Origin: Macropodus opercularis
Lineage: Eukaryota; Chordata; Actinopteri; Anabantiformes; Osphronemidae
Direction: 5' to 3'
Length of the DNA stretch: 64,000 nt
Assembly (NCBI GenBank): GCA_030770545.1
Contig: CM061098.1
Location: 2,084,001 to 2,148,000 of the forward strand
Below, in pieces: positions 15,661-28,649 of this stretch; the first letter of the stretch is position 1, and each line of letters opens with the position of its first letter. The position numbers and the translations under genes were made by a program. Below the pieces are notes generated by a model that had not been told where the DNA came from, searched no databases, and saw only the letters and a list, made by a program, of their open reading frames with translations.

Positions 15661-15688
<28 letters not shown>
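15661..15688 (+). repeat. (CA)14 microsatellite
   Basis: Uninterrupted CA dinucleotides. Confidence 0.95.
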
Positions 15689-15692
<4 letters not shown>

Positions 15693-18600
15693 TGTTTCTC
15701 AAACCCACAATAATTGAGTGTTTCTCTTGGTGCCCACAAGCATTCGCACTTACGTCGGAATGTGTTTTTAATCCAAAACAAAGAGTCAAACAAAGGTTTG
15801 ACAAAAGTGATGGTTTGACGGCTGCCTCAAGGTTATTGATGCAAGGCTGTTGAAATGTCAGGGGTCAGAATCCTCAGAATATGGGATAGGAAATAGAATG
15901 CGGTTTATCGGATTCACCTACAAAAACACGGACATTTTCACAGCCTGAACTTGTGTGTCATCACCCAGATGTGTGGTAGAGTACTATGCAGGTCGAAATA
16001 GCCACAACAGAGGCAGCAATGTTGATTTTTACTATGAACAAATCCAGAACGCAAATTTCCTTTAATAGACCACATCAGGAGCCGAGAAGCGTCGCTTACA
16101 TGTCCACTGGCTGTGGACATTAACCTAAGGTCAAATGAGCATCTGTAGATTTTTGTAGTCAATGCTGTATTTTGTACCAGGTTAACCCTCCACAGGAAAC
16201 ATGTTTGATTCCCTCTATTCCTAATGACGCCCACGTTCGGGTCAAAACATCCCTGTTAAACCAAGGAGCCGTTTCCCTTGGGCCAGATCTAATAATAACC
16301 TAGTTTGAGATCACTTCCACATCCAATATAAAATGTGGGTGCAGCCGGATTACGATCATATCGTCCCTGTTTTTCCACCATCATGAACCAATCTAAGCCA
16401 AGCTGGGAAATGTTCACTGGAATGACAATTAAACCAACAGAGAGCAACCTATGCAATGAACCAGCGCAAATGGGAAGAGACGATCGTTGCCAAAAAAAGC
16501 TATAAAGCATTTTATGCACAGTAAAAATGTTTTCATCCAACGTTACTGTCAGGGTGTGTTTTAAGTCAGCATGATGTCATCTGATGTGATGGGTTATTGG
16601 TATCCTGAGATGAACAGACTGCACCTGTATCTGCAGGCCACTCAGCGATGTGACAATCCAGGCCTTACTTTGTCTCCAATCGTCCTTAATGACATAACCC
16701 AAATGGGATTAGTATGAAGGACTTTGAAGAGCTGCGTTTTTGCCTCTGGTTAAATATTAAGGCACAGTGCTTCTTTTGATCAGTGCAATAAAAATCAACT
16801 TTGGAGTGGTGCCCGCTGTGCCGGATCCAGTCCAGGAACAGAAGCGCCGCATGGCTTCACTTCTCCTTAAAGGTCGGAGGGATTCCCTTATTTCCCACAG
16901 ATTGTTTGTGGTGCGAGGTAACGATTTTAAATTATTCAGCTGTTGTTGCAGCATGTGTAAGGAAATATGTTTAAAAAACACATTTAGGTAAATTAACTGG
17001 AGTCAGCTTGTTTCGGCACTAAATTTGTAGCGAGAGTGTGAGCTCTTTAAAAACAACCTCTTATTTACTCGTCTCCCAGGGTGCATTAGGGTGTGCTCTG
17101 CCCGGACATCTGAGCTAATTAGTGCTTTCTTCCGGGGTGGGGGGAGCTTCGGGTTCTCGATCTATAGCTCAATTCACAAATTTCACCTCTGGGGCTGCTG
17201 TGTGTGAGAACCCGCACTTCAAACTTGTTTTGATGCAAGTTCAAAGTTATTGAGAGGAGCTTTGGCGCTTTGTGTCCCCTTTCATCACACTGAAGAGACT
17301 GAGCAGTGAAAAGAATCACCATGACGAGCTCAGTCGTCTGTGAAAATAAGCACCAGTGTATTTTACCCATAATGAACATGTAGCCTAATGCTTTAATGCA
17401 CTGGGATATTTGCACAGGAGATCATAACGATTGCATTGTCACTTTGTTAAGAGGAAATAATGTCTTACTACAGTCATTCATCTTTTTAAGGTCAGCAACT
17501 GCCTATTTAAATTAGCCTGCATAGAGGAATATTTAAAAAGAACATCTAAAACTTAGGGTTACAGGTTACGTGACGTCATCAAACTGAGACCACAGTGCTC
17601 ACACACGGGGAGTAACTGCGGTAGCGTTCGATGTCCTGAGCCCTTTACAAGCTGATTAAACACGAGGCCAGAGAAACACTGGATGCGGCTCCTCAAACTG
17701 AGCAGCATGTGGTGCTGCAGTAATTAAGTTATTAAGTTCTTAGCGAATGTCCATCCTCGGTGCAAGCTGTTTGAGGCAAATTTATAGCTCAAATTAGATC
17801 CACGGTTTATTACAGGCTGAACGGTATGAAGCTAATTTAGCATGGCGAGTGAGAAGTCGACCAAATTCTCCTCAGCCAATGTATTTGCCCATATGGAGCC
17901 GTTTAAGGCTGAAACACGTTCTTTACATTATAGTGCTCAAAGAGTTATGAATTAGCCTGTGACATGCAAACAGGTGCACACAGCCACAAATATCCAGCGG
18001 CTGGGCTGATGTTTACCCTGAGCGAGTCACAGCAGGCATAATCATTATCATTCCATAACCTGTCCAAGATTCCTCGTGCTGTATTAGCAACATTACCAAT
18101 CACAAAGTCACGCCATGCGTTGACGTCCAATCAGTTTGGCTGAATAGCATCAAGATGTGCTGAACCCAGATTGGAGGGAAGAGGAGGATCAAAAGCCCAG
18201 TACGAGGTAAACCAGGATCCGAGCGCTTAGATCTGGACGCTGTTCCTTAGCGCCTTAAAATTAAGCACCACCCTTATTAAGAAACCAATTCGTTGTTGAT
18301 CTGTGTAGTCAAGGAAGTTGGCTCAAAAGCTGTGTTATAATCAAAACAGGTGTCTGATAATGCAAATGAACTTGTTTCTGTAAACAAGCTTTGTTATACG
18401 TACGTCATGTTGTCGCACTGCAATTCATATCACATATGGTCATTTTTAAGAGAAAAATGCAGCATGAAATTTCCTACTGTAATCACCCTTTGACAGATTG
18501 CACAAGCTCTTTCCTTTAGTTTCCTGTCCTCCGTCATTAGTGTTCTCTTGAGCTGATATTGCCTCGGAGGCCGACCCACTAACCCAGACACTCAAAGCTA

Positions 18601-20313
18601 CCAGTCAGTTAACACAATGGGTTGATTTATAAAAAAATTAAAATAAAAAGTCACAGCTCTTTAGTCAGTGTCAAATGATAAATATCTGGTTTTCACTTTT
18701 TTGTAAGATTTGTATGTAATGGATAAATGTATATTTAAAGAAAAAAAAAAACTCTACATTTAGAAAAGAAGAAGCATAAAAAGCACAGTTGGTGTTGCGG
18801 GAGGAGCACAAGCAGACATTCCAGACATAATAAGGTGTGGATATGGATGCTTGGATCGGCCTCTGAACCTACAGAACCGCAAGCAGAAGAATGCTGCCGT
18901 GTGTCCTGCTGTTTACTTTTGACCTTATCTGTCATGCCAACATCTTAATTCACTTCTGCACAGCTGGAGGAAATGTTTTTATTACATGGTACTATACAGC
19001 TTCCATGGAGACGGTCCAGCATCGCTCGTTCGTCTCAAGTGAGAAAAACTGACTTCAGTATTTAGTTTTAATGCACGATTACTCGGTTGCCATACAGAAA
19101 ATTGACAAAATATGATTCTGCTGTAGAGGAATGCAAACAGCGCTGCTTTCACAGATACTCAGTGAAAGCTTCCTGGCAAGCTTCAGTAATTTTGGTATCG
19201 TAAACATGCAATTCAGCTTCACAGGGAAAAGAAGTGACTTGAGGAAGCTGCCAAGATTTATTATGACAAAGACTGAGATGGAGCCATGACAGAGGAATGT
19301 GAAAGTTTCACTGACCTCTTCAGTGTCAAAAGCAAGTCATGGTCTGTAGCCAGAGTAGGATCCTTTATGTGTGCGGTTCACAGGGGCAAGAGAGTCTACG
19401 CAACGAGTTTAAAGACTACGCAAACATCTCACACTGTTAAATATACTGCATGAACGATCATTTCGAATTTCATTCAAGTAGAATTAACTCAACTGGCGAC
19501 CACATTAACGCCACAGAATCACAGATTCACCGTTATCACAGAGTTCAGCTGCATTTATCAGCACATCAGTAAGTCTTTCTCCAGCCTAAACTGATGACCC
19601 GTCACGTTCCCCGTCCTGTTGCCTGCTTCCCTCACTAAACTCACCCTTTACATATGGGGGAGGTTATGAATTTTTTCACGGACTCCTGGGAAAGAGGCAC
19701 ACGGCGCTGGACATGCTGGACTTCTCCAAGGTGAGGGACAATGCTTTTTCCAGAAGTGTTCGACTTTAAGCAGTAAAACAGAGATGCTGACATGAAACAA
19801 GGACCCACAACAGATTATCTGAAAACCAACTTCATTCTCCGATGCTCTTGCTGCAACACTGCATCTGTACAGTCTGCATGTGTTTAATCATAGCTCATGA
19901 TTAATACAGCCCAACATAGTTCACCCTTAGGTATAGTTTAATTATTGTCATGTCAGCAGCATCTTTAGCACTTTCCTTATTGAGCCAAGCATTTTAAGCA
20001 GACTGTTTTCTTGTATTTGGGAAAAATCTGAGCCTAAATCCAAATTTTAGTTGAAGGAACATCTCAACTCTTCTTTATTTCTGCATGACATGTTTTATGG
20101 ATCATTTACGGCAACTTACAGCGCTTTCTCCTTCCCTAGTGCATTTTCAGTGGATCACTGGGGTCCATTAATTATAGTTCTTTAATGGCGCTGGCATGAT
20201 AACCTTTTAGATACAAAACCACACCTCTTATTGTTGTTTTCCCATCACTGCCCTGTTTCACGCACTGAGAGAGAAGCTTCTAGTATGATGCAAGGGTAAA
20301 GTTAGTTTTACTG

Positions 20314-20318
<5 letters not shown>

Positions 20319-20398
<80 letters not shown>

Positions 20399-20408
20399 CA
20401 CACACACC
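20319..20408 (+). repeat. compound (TA)38-(CA)n microsatellite
   Basis: About 76 bases of pure TA repeat pass through CATACA into a short CA run. TA tracts this long are unstable and can extrude cruciforms, so length in the assembly may be unreliable. Confidence 0.95.
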
Positions 20409-20535
20409 ACAACAATAGACATATTTCATTTTAATTGTTTGGTTCATTGTCGCATAGTAAAGCAGTCACTGAATTCCTGCTAGATCTAAAACTTTAATAA
20501 CTGCCAGCCTTCCAAAGGATGAAAATAAGCAGGAA

Positions 20536-20571
20536 AAAAGCATTTTGGGTATTTATTCCCAAAATGCTTTT
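20536..20571. other. perfect 14-bp inverted repeat (hairpin)
   Basis: AAAAGCATTTTGGG, loop TATTTATT, then CCCAAAATGCTTTT. It lies about 130 bp from the long TA tract. It could be a collapsed MITE tip pair, a structured RNA stem, or chance. Confidence 0.6.
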
Positions 20572-22094
20572 GATAGTTTATGGCAGAAGTCGTCCAATGC
20601 TGTACAGTTTTGGCATCAATTATCTAGTCGCAGCTTTAATTTTGAGCCATCACCGTCAAACGCACACGATGTACAAACAACTTTCCTGGTATTCTGTTCA
20701 TTTTCATTATCACAGTCTGGGAGTTGGAAAAAGAATAAAAGGCACATAAATCCCAGCTGGTGGCAGAAAGGCCTTGCAGACGGGTTTCGACACTAGTTCA
20801 GCTTCCATTTATAGTGTGGCAGAACTTCCTGCCATTGTGCGCCAGGAAAACCCAGGCTCTCTTGGCTGCAGTCTAATGTCCTGCCTCCGTTATCCAGCCT
20901 GAAACTGAACACACACACCCAGAGAGGCAGAGAGGGTCCTACCACTCACCAGTGTGTGAAGAGGGCTCTTTGCTTGTACACAGCCAACAACAAAACAAAG
21001 CCAATAGAAGCTTGTGTTGAAAGAGTCGGAACCAAACCAGTGGTCAGAGGTCCAGCACCAGGAAAGGTTCTATAACTGTGATTGGAAAGTTTCTCAACTG
21101 GGAAAACTCCTGTCTGTGGACATCACAAACAGGCGGCGCAGTCAGACATACTATAGAGGAAGCATTTCATTCTTGCACCTCATCAGTGAGCTGCGCAGAG
21201 CACAGCCTACAGATTCAGACTCCAGGCTTTGCTCCTTTTGATTTTCTTCAGGTCTGATGCACCCGAGCAAAAGGTAGCACAGACTCCTTTAGTCTCCAAT
21301 GCCAAGATATTAGTTAGAGAAGGAATCATGACACTGAAGTATGTACATGTGAGATGAGAAATCACTGAGGATAATTCTTGTATCTCCTTGTGATTAAGAA
21401 ATGTCAAGACATAAAAACAGGTGAGCTACACTAATAGCTACTTATAATAACTTGTAGCTTTCAGCCGCAGAGCACAAATGAAATGAAAATGTCTGCTTTT
21501 ATTCAACAGAAGCCTTTGATCCAGGGCGCGCACACAATGACAACTTAAAGTTTCCATTTAACTCCACGATTTAGAAATAATAGTCAAGGTTGCTTCATTT
21601 TCAAAAACGTTACATAAATCACAACTTGCTGCATTTAATAAAATACAACTGCTAGTGTAAAACATTTCTATAGTAGCACTGAGCCAGAGACGGCTGGAAT
21701 TCACACTTTGACTAGAACGTATTTCCTCCTGTGCTTATAAATTCATAAAACATATGTGAATGACTACATAGAGATATTTATTTAGTTGTGTCCAGGCTCT
21801 GTCATCGTCACCACAAGAGCCGGAGAAAATAAACTTCTCCCCACAACCTCAACATCTTCACTATTCTAGTGTTGGCCTCTCATGCTGCAAAGGAGCCTAG
21901 TAGTCAGTGCTAAACAGGCTGAAACTACAACTACCAAACGGCATCTGCAGCAAATAAAGCGCGAACTTTAAAACTTTAAAGCAAAAGAGGACATAGACAC
22001 AGCACTATACTAGACACAAACTACAGGGTCCACTAAAAACCAGGTAAAGGGCAAAACCCCAAGCATGAAAATTAGCATAACAGAGCCAACATAC
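20572..22094. other. non-coding region, no gene recognised
   Basis: No domain-bearing open frame and no repeat family recognised. If the candidate promoter to its right is real, this would be the first intron of that transcript. Confidence 0.5.
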
Positions 22095-22372
22095 CTTCAA
22101 TAAGGTAGCACGCACCAAAACTGGAGGATAATACAAGCTGCCAACGCGTCCACTGGAATCTAGGGTCTCTGGGTTGAAGACATTTGTTTTTATTTCCTCC
22201 GACAGCAACGTAAACGAACTAACTAACTTGCTAGGCAACTAGCATTAGCTCTGAACACTAGCATTAGCACTGAGAGCTAGCAAGTGGCAGCTGCGCGGCA
22301 TTTTAATTAATGCGCCCCATTGGAAAGGTGCGTTTGTTTTAGGAGTCGCTGCGTGTTTGTGGGCGGAGCAGC
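22095..22372 (-). promoter_or_regulatory. candidate CCAAT/GC-box promoter with a possible first exon on the minus strand
   Basis: Reading 5' to 3' on the minus strand, GCTCCGCCCAC (a GC-box, about 22361-22371) is followed by CCAAT (about 22319-22323). A cluster of GCTAGC, GCTAATGCTAG and GTTAGTTAG motifs comes next (about 22205-22285), and then a strong donor-like AAG|GTATGT with its boundary at 22095/22094. This order suits a TATA-less promoter and a first exon of roughly 130-190 nt. No ATG opens a convincing protein there, so the exon would be non-coding or a lncRNA 5' end. No downstream exon is recognisable. The assignment is inference from motif order alone. Confidence 0.3.
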
Positions 22373-23740
22373 CAGTCGGGTAATTTGTGCTGTTTGCAAG
22401 TTAACGCAGACATTAACAGAGGTATTGAATGAGAATGTAAGAATGAGAACAAAGAGGAATCCATTCGTATTTGCTGAGAATCTGAACCCGATGGTAATAA
22501 TGACTTATTCATAGGTGGAGCGTGGGTCGTTGCGCCAACACTGTTGTTGTTAGAAGCCTTGGTGAACTGAGCAGAACAGGTGAAGCAGAACAACACACAC
22601 TGACATCACTCATCACTGGGAACGATGGGAAAACCACCTTTGAATTTAGCAAAGCTTAATTCACCCACTTCCTACTTTCCAAGACAAGCTGACGTGAGCA
22701 GTCATCTCAAACCACAACTCAGACTTACTGCTTCAATGTAAAGTTTACCGAGGTCGGCTTGAGGAGAAACGGTCCCAGGTCCCGGTTGGAAACAGACGGA
22801 GGCAGACTTGAATGACAAATGTGCAATGTTTGCAAAAATTCAGTTTGGATCGATGAAGGTTGTGGCGACAGAACAGTTCTGCTCACTGGTTCTGCAGAAT
22901 CCCAAGCGGTAATGCTGACACCGGCATCTACTCTCTCCATCGCTGATTACTTGAATATCTTTGTGTCTCTGATGAATTGTTTTGCCTTTGCCAGCTAAAG
23001 TAGCTTTCCATCCTCATAGCCAGAGACGACTGGAGGACCAGTAAACCCATCACAACACATTATATGTGCGCTTACTCAACATAACAGCGTGAAGCCCAGG
23101 AATTTACTGCTATCTGTTAACCTTGGAGCCACCTCCGTTTGCTAAGTAGTAAAAACCTAAATGTAGACCATGCTGACTGTGGGACAGACGGAGAGTCAGG
23201 CCTGCGTTTCTGCATCTATGAGGCATGCGTCTGATCAGACGACGTGTTTGCTGACACTGTTCAGCAAAGACAGGAACTATGTGAAAAATTAATGCTATAA
23301 GTCCTTTGAAGCGTGTCATAAAAATACCTGGACAGAGTCCAAAACCGACTTGTTCAAATGGTCGTTCCATAAAAAGGAACCATTAATAGATCCCATAATT
23401 GTTGCTAGATAGACTGTGGCTCTTTGACAGTCCACACCCTGCTGCCAAATCTCTATAAATCTTTTTTCCAAATGGCTCCGAAGGCCGTTCTCCAGGCTGC
23501 ATCCCCCCGTCCACAAAGACAATTTTGAAGTATCAGCGTGTATTTAATATCCTAAAAGACCTGAAATCAAACAAGAGGAAGATGCGGTGTCCAAAAAAAG
23601 CATAATGTGAGAATAGAATACAAACCAGGTGCGGAATCTGGAGGCTCTTCACAAGAGTCTCACCACTGAATTTAATCACACCGAAATATTCCGACAAATG
23701 CAGCTGAACTTTGAGAGACTTTCCCTTATATGAGGATACC

Positions 23741-23772
23741 GCATCTGCTTCTGCATCTGCATCTGCATCTGC
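23741..23772 (+). repeat. (GCATCT)n hexanucleotide repeat
   Basis: About five near-identical copies of GCATCT, the second being GCTTCT. On the minus strand an accidental open frame through it reads as repeated Asp-Ala, which is not evidence of coding. Confidence 0.9.
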
Positions 23773-26149
23773 GCACGTAAATGAAAACCAATCATGGGTC
23801 AGATACATGTAGTGAAAATGAAACCATGTGTCGCGCTTTGTTTTGAGATGGAAATGACCTTCATCTACAGCACACACACGCAACGTGCTACTGTAATCTG
23901 GCAAATGCATCAATACTCCATTTATCAGATTTGAACGTTTCTGAAAGTCGTCACATTTCGTTTAATGATTTATTAACTGCAGCACCTGCCTCTGTCAGTA
24001 CTTTTCCCAGGCATTTAAAACTGAATGAAATCAGAGGTGCAAGTAAAAAAAGAAACATTCTAAACAGTTATGTTATTGATCACGTTACGTTCTGCCGCTG
24101 TTATACTGGATTTGCTGAAGACTTCAAACCACTCAAATCTAGACATGGTTTCAAGTTTAGGCTTTAGAATGGTTGTGTAAAACTGGTAAAATAACATATG
24201 AAGAACAGAACTCAGTAAATAGACCACAAGAAGAAATAAACTGGATTAAAACCTTGTAAAACTGATACCTCTGACTAATAACACAATGTTATTCATCCTA
24301 ACTGTACGAGGAACGATAAACAGTGAGTCAGAGCCTCCAGGTCCAAAGAAAAGCACTAAAGGAGACAGATTAGTTCAGTGTTATGTCAGATTATCCGATT
24401 AATTATCGGACTAATGGACAGTTCACCACCAGGGCCTCAATAGAAATCATTGTTTTAAAATGGAATAAAGTTGGTAGCTGCGTTAAAATTTCTATTTCTG
24501 TCTCTGCAGGAACTGTGTAAGAAAGCTCAACCACGCAATCAATCAACTGGCGCTTGTCTAATTGTTTGTGAGATGGGATAATAGGCCTAAATTACTTGTG
24601 TGTGTGTGTGTCTTCCACACCTGTTAACATGAAGTGTTGTGCAGCGGGTTTCTAAGAAAACATCTCATGGCTCATCAAGTCACTCTCCCAGCGCTGGATC
24701 GGGTATCATGAGTGTGTTTACAGTCCGACTGACCGTAATGATCCTGTGGACATGTGCTTTGATTAGGACGTTACTCTGCACTACAACGTTTCACACACAT
24801 TTTGCTCAGCTTCCCAGGATGAATAGTATCCACTTGCAGGGTTTCAAGGCAAAGATGCTTTTTTTCCGACTGTAAAACTTGGTGTAAAGCAGAGTCAAGG
24901 AAGGCGGCTTTTTATTTTGGATGCCATTTTAGAGGCCTTTCCAAAAGCTTCCCCCGTTCTCAGAGTTTAGAGAAGTGAGCCTTCCCAGCTGGAGATATAA
25001 ACGGCTCAACCCAGCAGGACCTGCAGTAATTAAGCTAAAGCTATTGTGGCAAACTGTGTGGGCTCGCAGACGACGCTCAGCAGAGGTGAGCCTGGGTGGT
25101 GCTTGTTTCGCATGGATTCCATTAGTTATTGACTCTTCCCTCTCTTGAAGTATCACATGCAGGATAGCATTATCATCCCATGCATAAATAAGAGGCTGAA
25201 AGCGAAGCCTGAAGAGGCATCTGCTTACATTGGCAGTGGCTGCGAGACGAGCCGAGGGGTTCAGCGCTGGGTCAGCCACGATAGCAGCTTTTGAAAAGCA
25301 GCCTGAACTTTAGCATCTGCCGGGAGCCGCAGAATATTTTCCCTCTTTATGTGTGATTTCATGGTGGCTGACGTCGAAGGGAGAGAAATCTTTGGCTTGC
25401 TTTGATTGATCAACACCGAGAGCCGGTCTGGATCTGCTGTCCTGGAGGCCGACGCGATGACCTGCTCACGCCGAGTTCAGCCGCCAGGAGCCAAACGACG
25501 AGTCTCTGCCAGACCCGACGAGCACAAATCACACAAATGCCCCGTTTCACACCTTCCCGTGCCACGTTAATTCATACTAAACAGTTTTATGTGACTCGTT
25601 CACTAGTGCCGGTGCCTCGGGACCCATTTGTTGACCAAAGCAGGACCTTTACTTTCTGCCCTTTCCTTTCTTTCTAACCACACAACCTGCACCACCCAAG
25701 ACAACTGCATGCACTAATCTGCAGAGACACTTATTGGAAGTCGCTGCGCTCTCCCTCTGCAACTTGGATGGAAATTACAATTAAGTCATTATTTGGCATT
25801 TTAATGTCCATATGACATCAACACTGACCAAGGAAAACATTCGAACTGGGGAGAAGTTGTGGGTTATTATTGTAACCGTCTACGCCTGAAACGGGTGATT
25901 ATAAACTGGAATTAGATTAATCGGAGCGTGTAATAAAAACTAAACTGGAAACCACAAGAGAACAAAAGATGTCTCAGAGTCAAATCACAGGCCGAAGTTC
26001 GTCTGGACCGACGTGTTGAAAACGTGTGGGAGGAGACAGCGGAGTATCGCCGGCCCTGCGGTTTTTAACTCTGAGGTGACAAAGAAGGAGAAGGATGCAG
26101 CTTTTATGTTGCGTGGGAACGTCATCTTTAAACCTCATTACAATCAAGG

Positions 26150-26290
26150 TTGGCTGGTCAGCGAGGGGAAAGTGTAACCAACCGGAGCAGGTTCGATTCC
26201 CAGCAGGCAATAAACCAAATTCTTAGACACCCAATAACCCAGTAAGGGTTAATGGGAGGAAAGTGCAGGGATACTGTTTCTGAATCTGGA
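26150..26290 (+). mobile_element. possible degenerate tRNA-derived SINE
   Basis: A good Pol III B-box match (GGTTCGATTCC at about 26190-26200) lies roughly 35-40 nt downstream of an A-box-like TGGCTGGTCAGCGAGG. It is followed by CCCAGCAGGCAATAAACC and a tail I associate only loosely with fish SINEs. There is no clear simple-sequence tail or target duplication. It could also be a chance B-box. Confidence 0.35.
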
Positions 26291-28649
26291 GATCCTGCTT
26301 TGTCTGCTCAAAAACAATGTTTCAGAGGAAGCTGGGAAAAGAGCCGCGATCCAACCTGGTCGCTGTGTTTTTGTATTCAGAAGTGACTTCATAACCCAGA
26401 CCAGACAGGCTGCCCTGTCTGAGCACCAGCACCACGCGGGGCGACTGGAGGACAAAGCCCGTCAGGCCGACCTGTGGAAGTCATCCCAGCCACCGTTTCT
26501 CTTCTTTCCCTCGCTCTGGTTCTAATTTTAGCTCGATTCAGATCTAACTTTAATTGGCAGCTACAAGTCAAAAGAAGTGTCTGATGGTTGCACAAGTGCT
26601 GATGCTCCCGATGGAGACATCAGGGCTAAAACGTTACAGACGCTGAGCTGACAGTTTAGTGATGTGGATCAAAATGAAGTAGTGCTGATATGAAGAGCAG
26701 TTCGCTTCGGAGGCCTCCAAACGCCAGCTCACGAGGACCGCGCTCGGAAAGCAAATATTTACACACCAGCTTTAATTAGCACAGCAATTTGACTATGAAA
26801 TTAAGCATCTCCATCATAACTCAAACGTTCTAACGCACACAAACGGGAAAATGCTGCAAAAATAGCAACAATGTGGAAGCAATTGATGCTAATTAGGCGT
26901 TTATTTATGGTGCAATAATTGGGCACATTTGAATTGTTGATGATGTTTTTTCTCCCCGTGTCCCCCGTTGCTCTCCTTCTGAGAAGATCAAAGCCTGTGC
27001 ACTTGAATAGGCAGTAATGGCGCACGGCTGTCATCGTGGTCCTGAGCAGTTCAGATCTCTCCAGTGAAAGAAAAACAGCCATTTCAGGGTCTACATGGAC
27101 ACAGTTACACCACCGCCCTCCTGATTTCCCGTTCAACCCGTTGGCTCTTCCCTCCATTCTGCGCCAGAGAGCTATAGATCAAACTGTTGGCAGACGCAGG
27201 TGAAGCACGTGAACTGAAAGTGAAACAAATTCAGAAATAACAGGTGTGATTCGGAAGCGCAGCCTCATGACATGATGAGCTGTTTGCTGGACGCCGGCTC
27301 CAGGAACTCAGATTTGAGAAATGATGTTTGTCTAACACAACAGCAATCACATGCAAGTCATCCCTCACGGCGTCCCAGTGGTCGGCCCACCCACACACGT
27401 TTTCCTCCAAAAACACTAAATCTGCTTTTTCCCTTCTCTTTTTTTAAAGCCTTCGGTAGTTGGCCACAGCCTGGGGCAGAGCATTTACAGTCTCCCTCCT
27501 GAATTTAAATGAGCCAAAATGGTGCAGTCCAGAATGAGCAGAGGAAACAAGGTGCATTATGTAGGTGGGAGGTACCGTGCCATTGAGAGACAATTAGCAT
27601 GAAGCCCAGACCTTTGGAAATGGTGCGGAGGCCTGACAGAATGAAAAGATTAAGACTTGAGAAAAGATAGCAGGGCATGGGAAAATCCAAAGGGAACCGG
27701 GCGACTGAAGTAGCCAATGAGCGACGGCGGGACAATGAGGCAATGAGCGTTTTCTTTTTGTGTGTGTGAAAATTAATGTGCTCCCGTCAGCTGCCAAGTG
27801 TGTGCACATTCCTCCATCCCTATAACGTGGCGTTGGTTTGTACGTGACTTTTGTTTCCCAGGCAGATACGTGTGAGCCTGTCACCAGAGTGAAAGGCGGG
27901 CGAAGCGGAGGCCTATTCAGCGGCGGAATTCCACCAGGTGTTACACTGGAATGCGGCTAAATGGCTGTCATGTGCCAATGGGACGGCCGGCGCAGTAATG
28001 CTTTTAATGAGCTACGCATTCACTTGTTGCTGCATTTCCTTCCATGAAATTCCAGTTTGGGAGGGCGGACAGTAACGGAAGCTGCTCCATCCGAACGCTG
28101 CCAACTCCCAGACCCCCGGTGCCTGGCGCTGGGCATACAGGCGTCGCACAGCAGAAGCCGCGGAGAGGTCAAAGGGCGGCGCTGCAGCTGTTTGCTGTCA
28201 TGTCCGCACCTGAGCATCGGTCGGTGTGAAAGTTTATCTCCGCGCTTCACACTTGAGTTTCATAAACATCACAACAGCCGGCGGCTCGGGACTATGTGGT
28301 AATTACACCCAGCGCAGAGCAGCTGGTTCCGTGCTTGACTGTCGTGTCCACACTGAGGAGACACACGGTTTCACAAATAAAGGCACAGACTGGAGATGGA
28401 CCTTGTCTACTCACCTGCTGGTCATCAGAGCTGAGACGCTTCACCTGCTCTGTCGCTTTCGTGTTGATTAGGTGAGGGATCGTGGAAGTGGAAGGGGAGA
28501 CCTGGGGAAATGAATGTGAAGAGTCTAAATGTTGATGTGATAGTTAGCTTAGCATGTTTGTGTAACCTGGAGGAGACAGTAACGCTGGGCTGGTTTAACA
28601 AGCTGCTGAATCGCTGCTCACTGCTGCTACCGTGTTTCTGATCCTCTCA

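Larger units (their letters stand above)
14063..20318. other. non-coding region, no gene recognised
   Basis: Apart from a CA microsatellite and a possible repeat remnant at 15.4 kb, this is unique-looking sequence. The part from about 17480 to 17930 is free of simple repeats and contains several TAAT cores, so it is a candidate regulatory element discussed in the findings. Confidence 0.55.
22373..28649. other. non-coding region with candidate regulatory stretches, no gene recognised
   Basis: It contains a hexanucleotide repeat and a possible SINE. Two low-repeat stretches, about 24890-25330 and 26690-26960, and a third at about 27880-28050, are rich in TAAT cores and E-boxes and look like candidate enhancers. 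Open frames are short and without domain similarity. Confidence 0.5.

Noticed and set aside
22005..22238. Minus-strand open frame through the candidate promoter block, reading across the GTATGT donor.
   Set aside because: It begins at TTG, not ATG, and shows no similarity I recognise. The nearest ATGs reach stops after a few codons. I keep the promoter idea but not a protein.
26185..26215. A tRNA gene at the GGTTCGATTCC match.
   Set aside because: The bases needed for an acceptor stem and anticodon arm do not pair, so at most it is a decayed tRNA-derived SINE.
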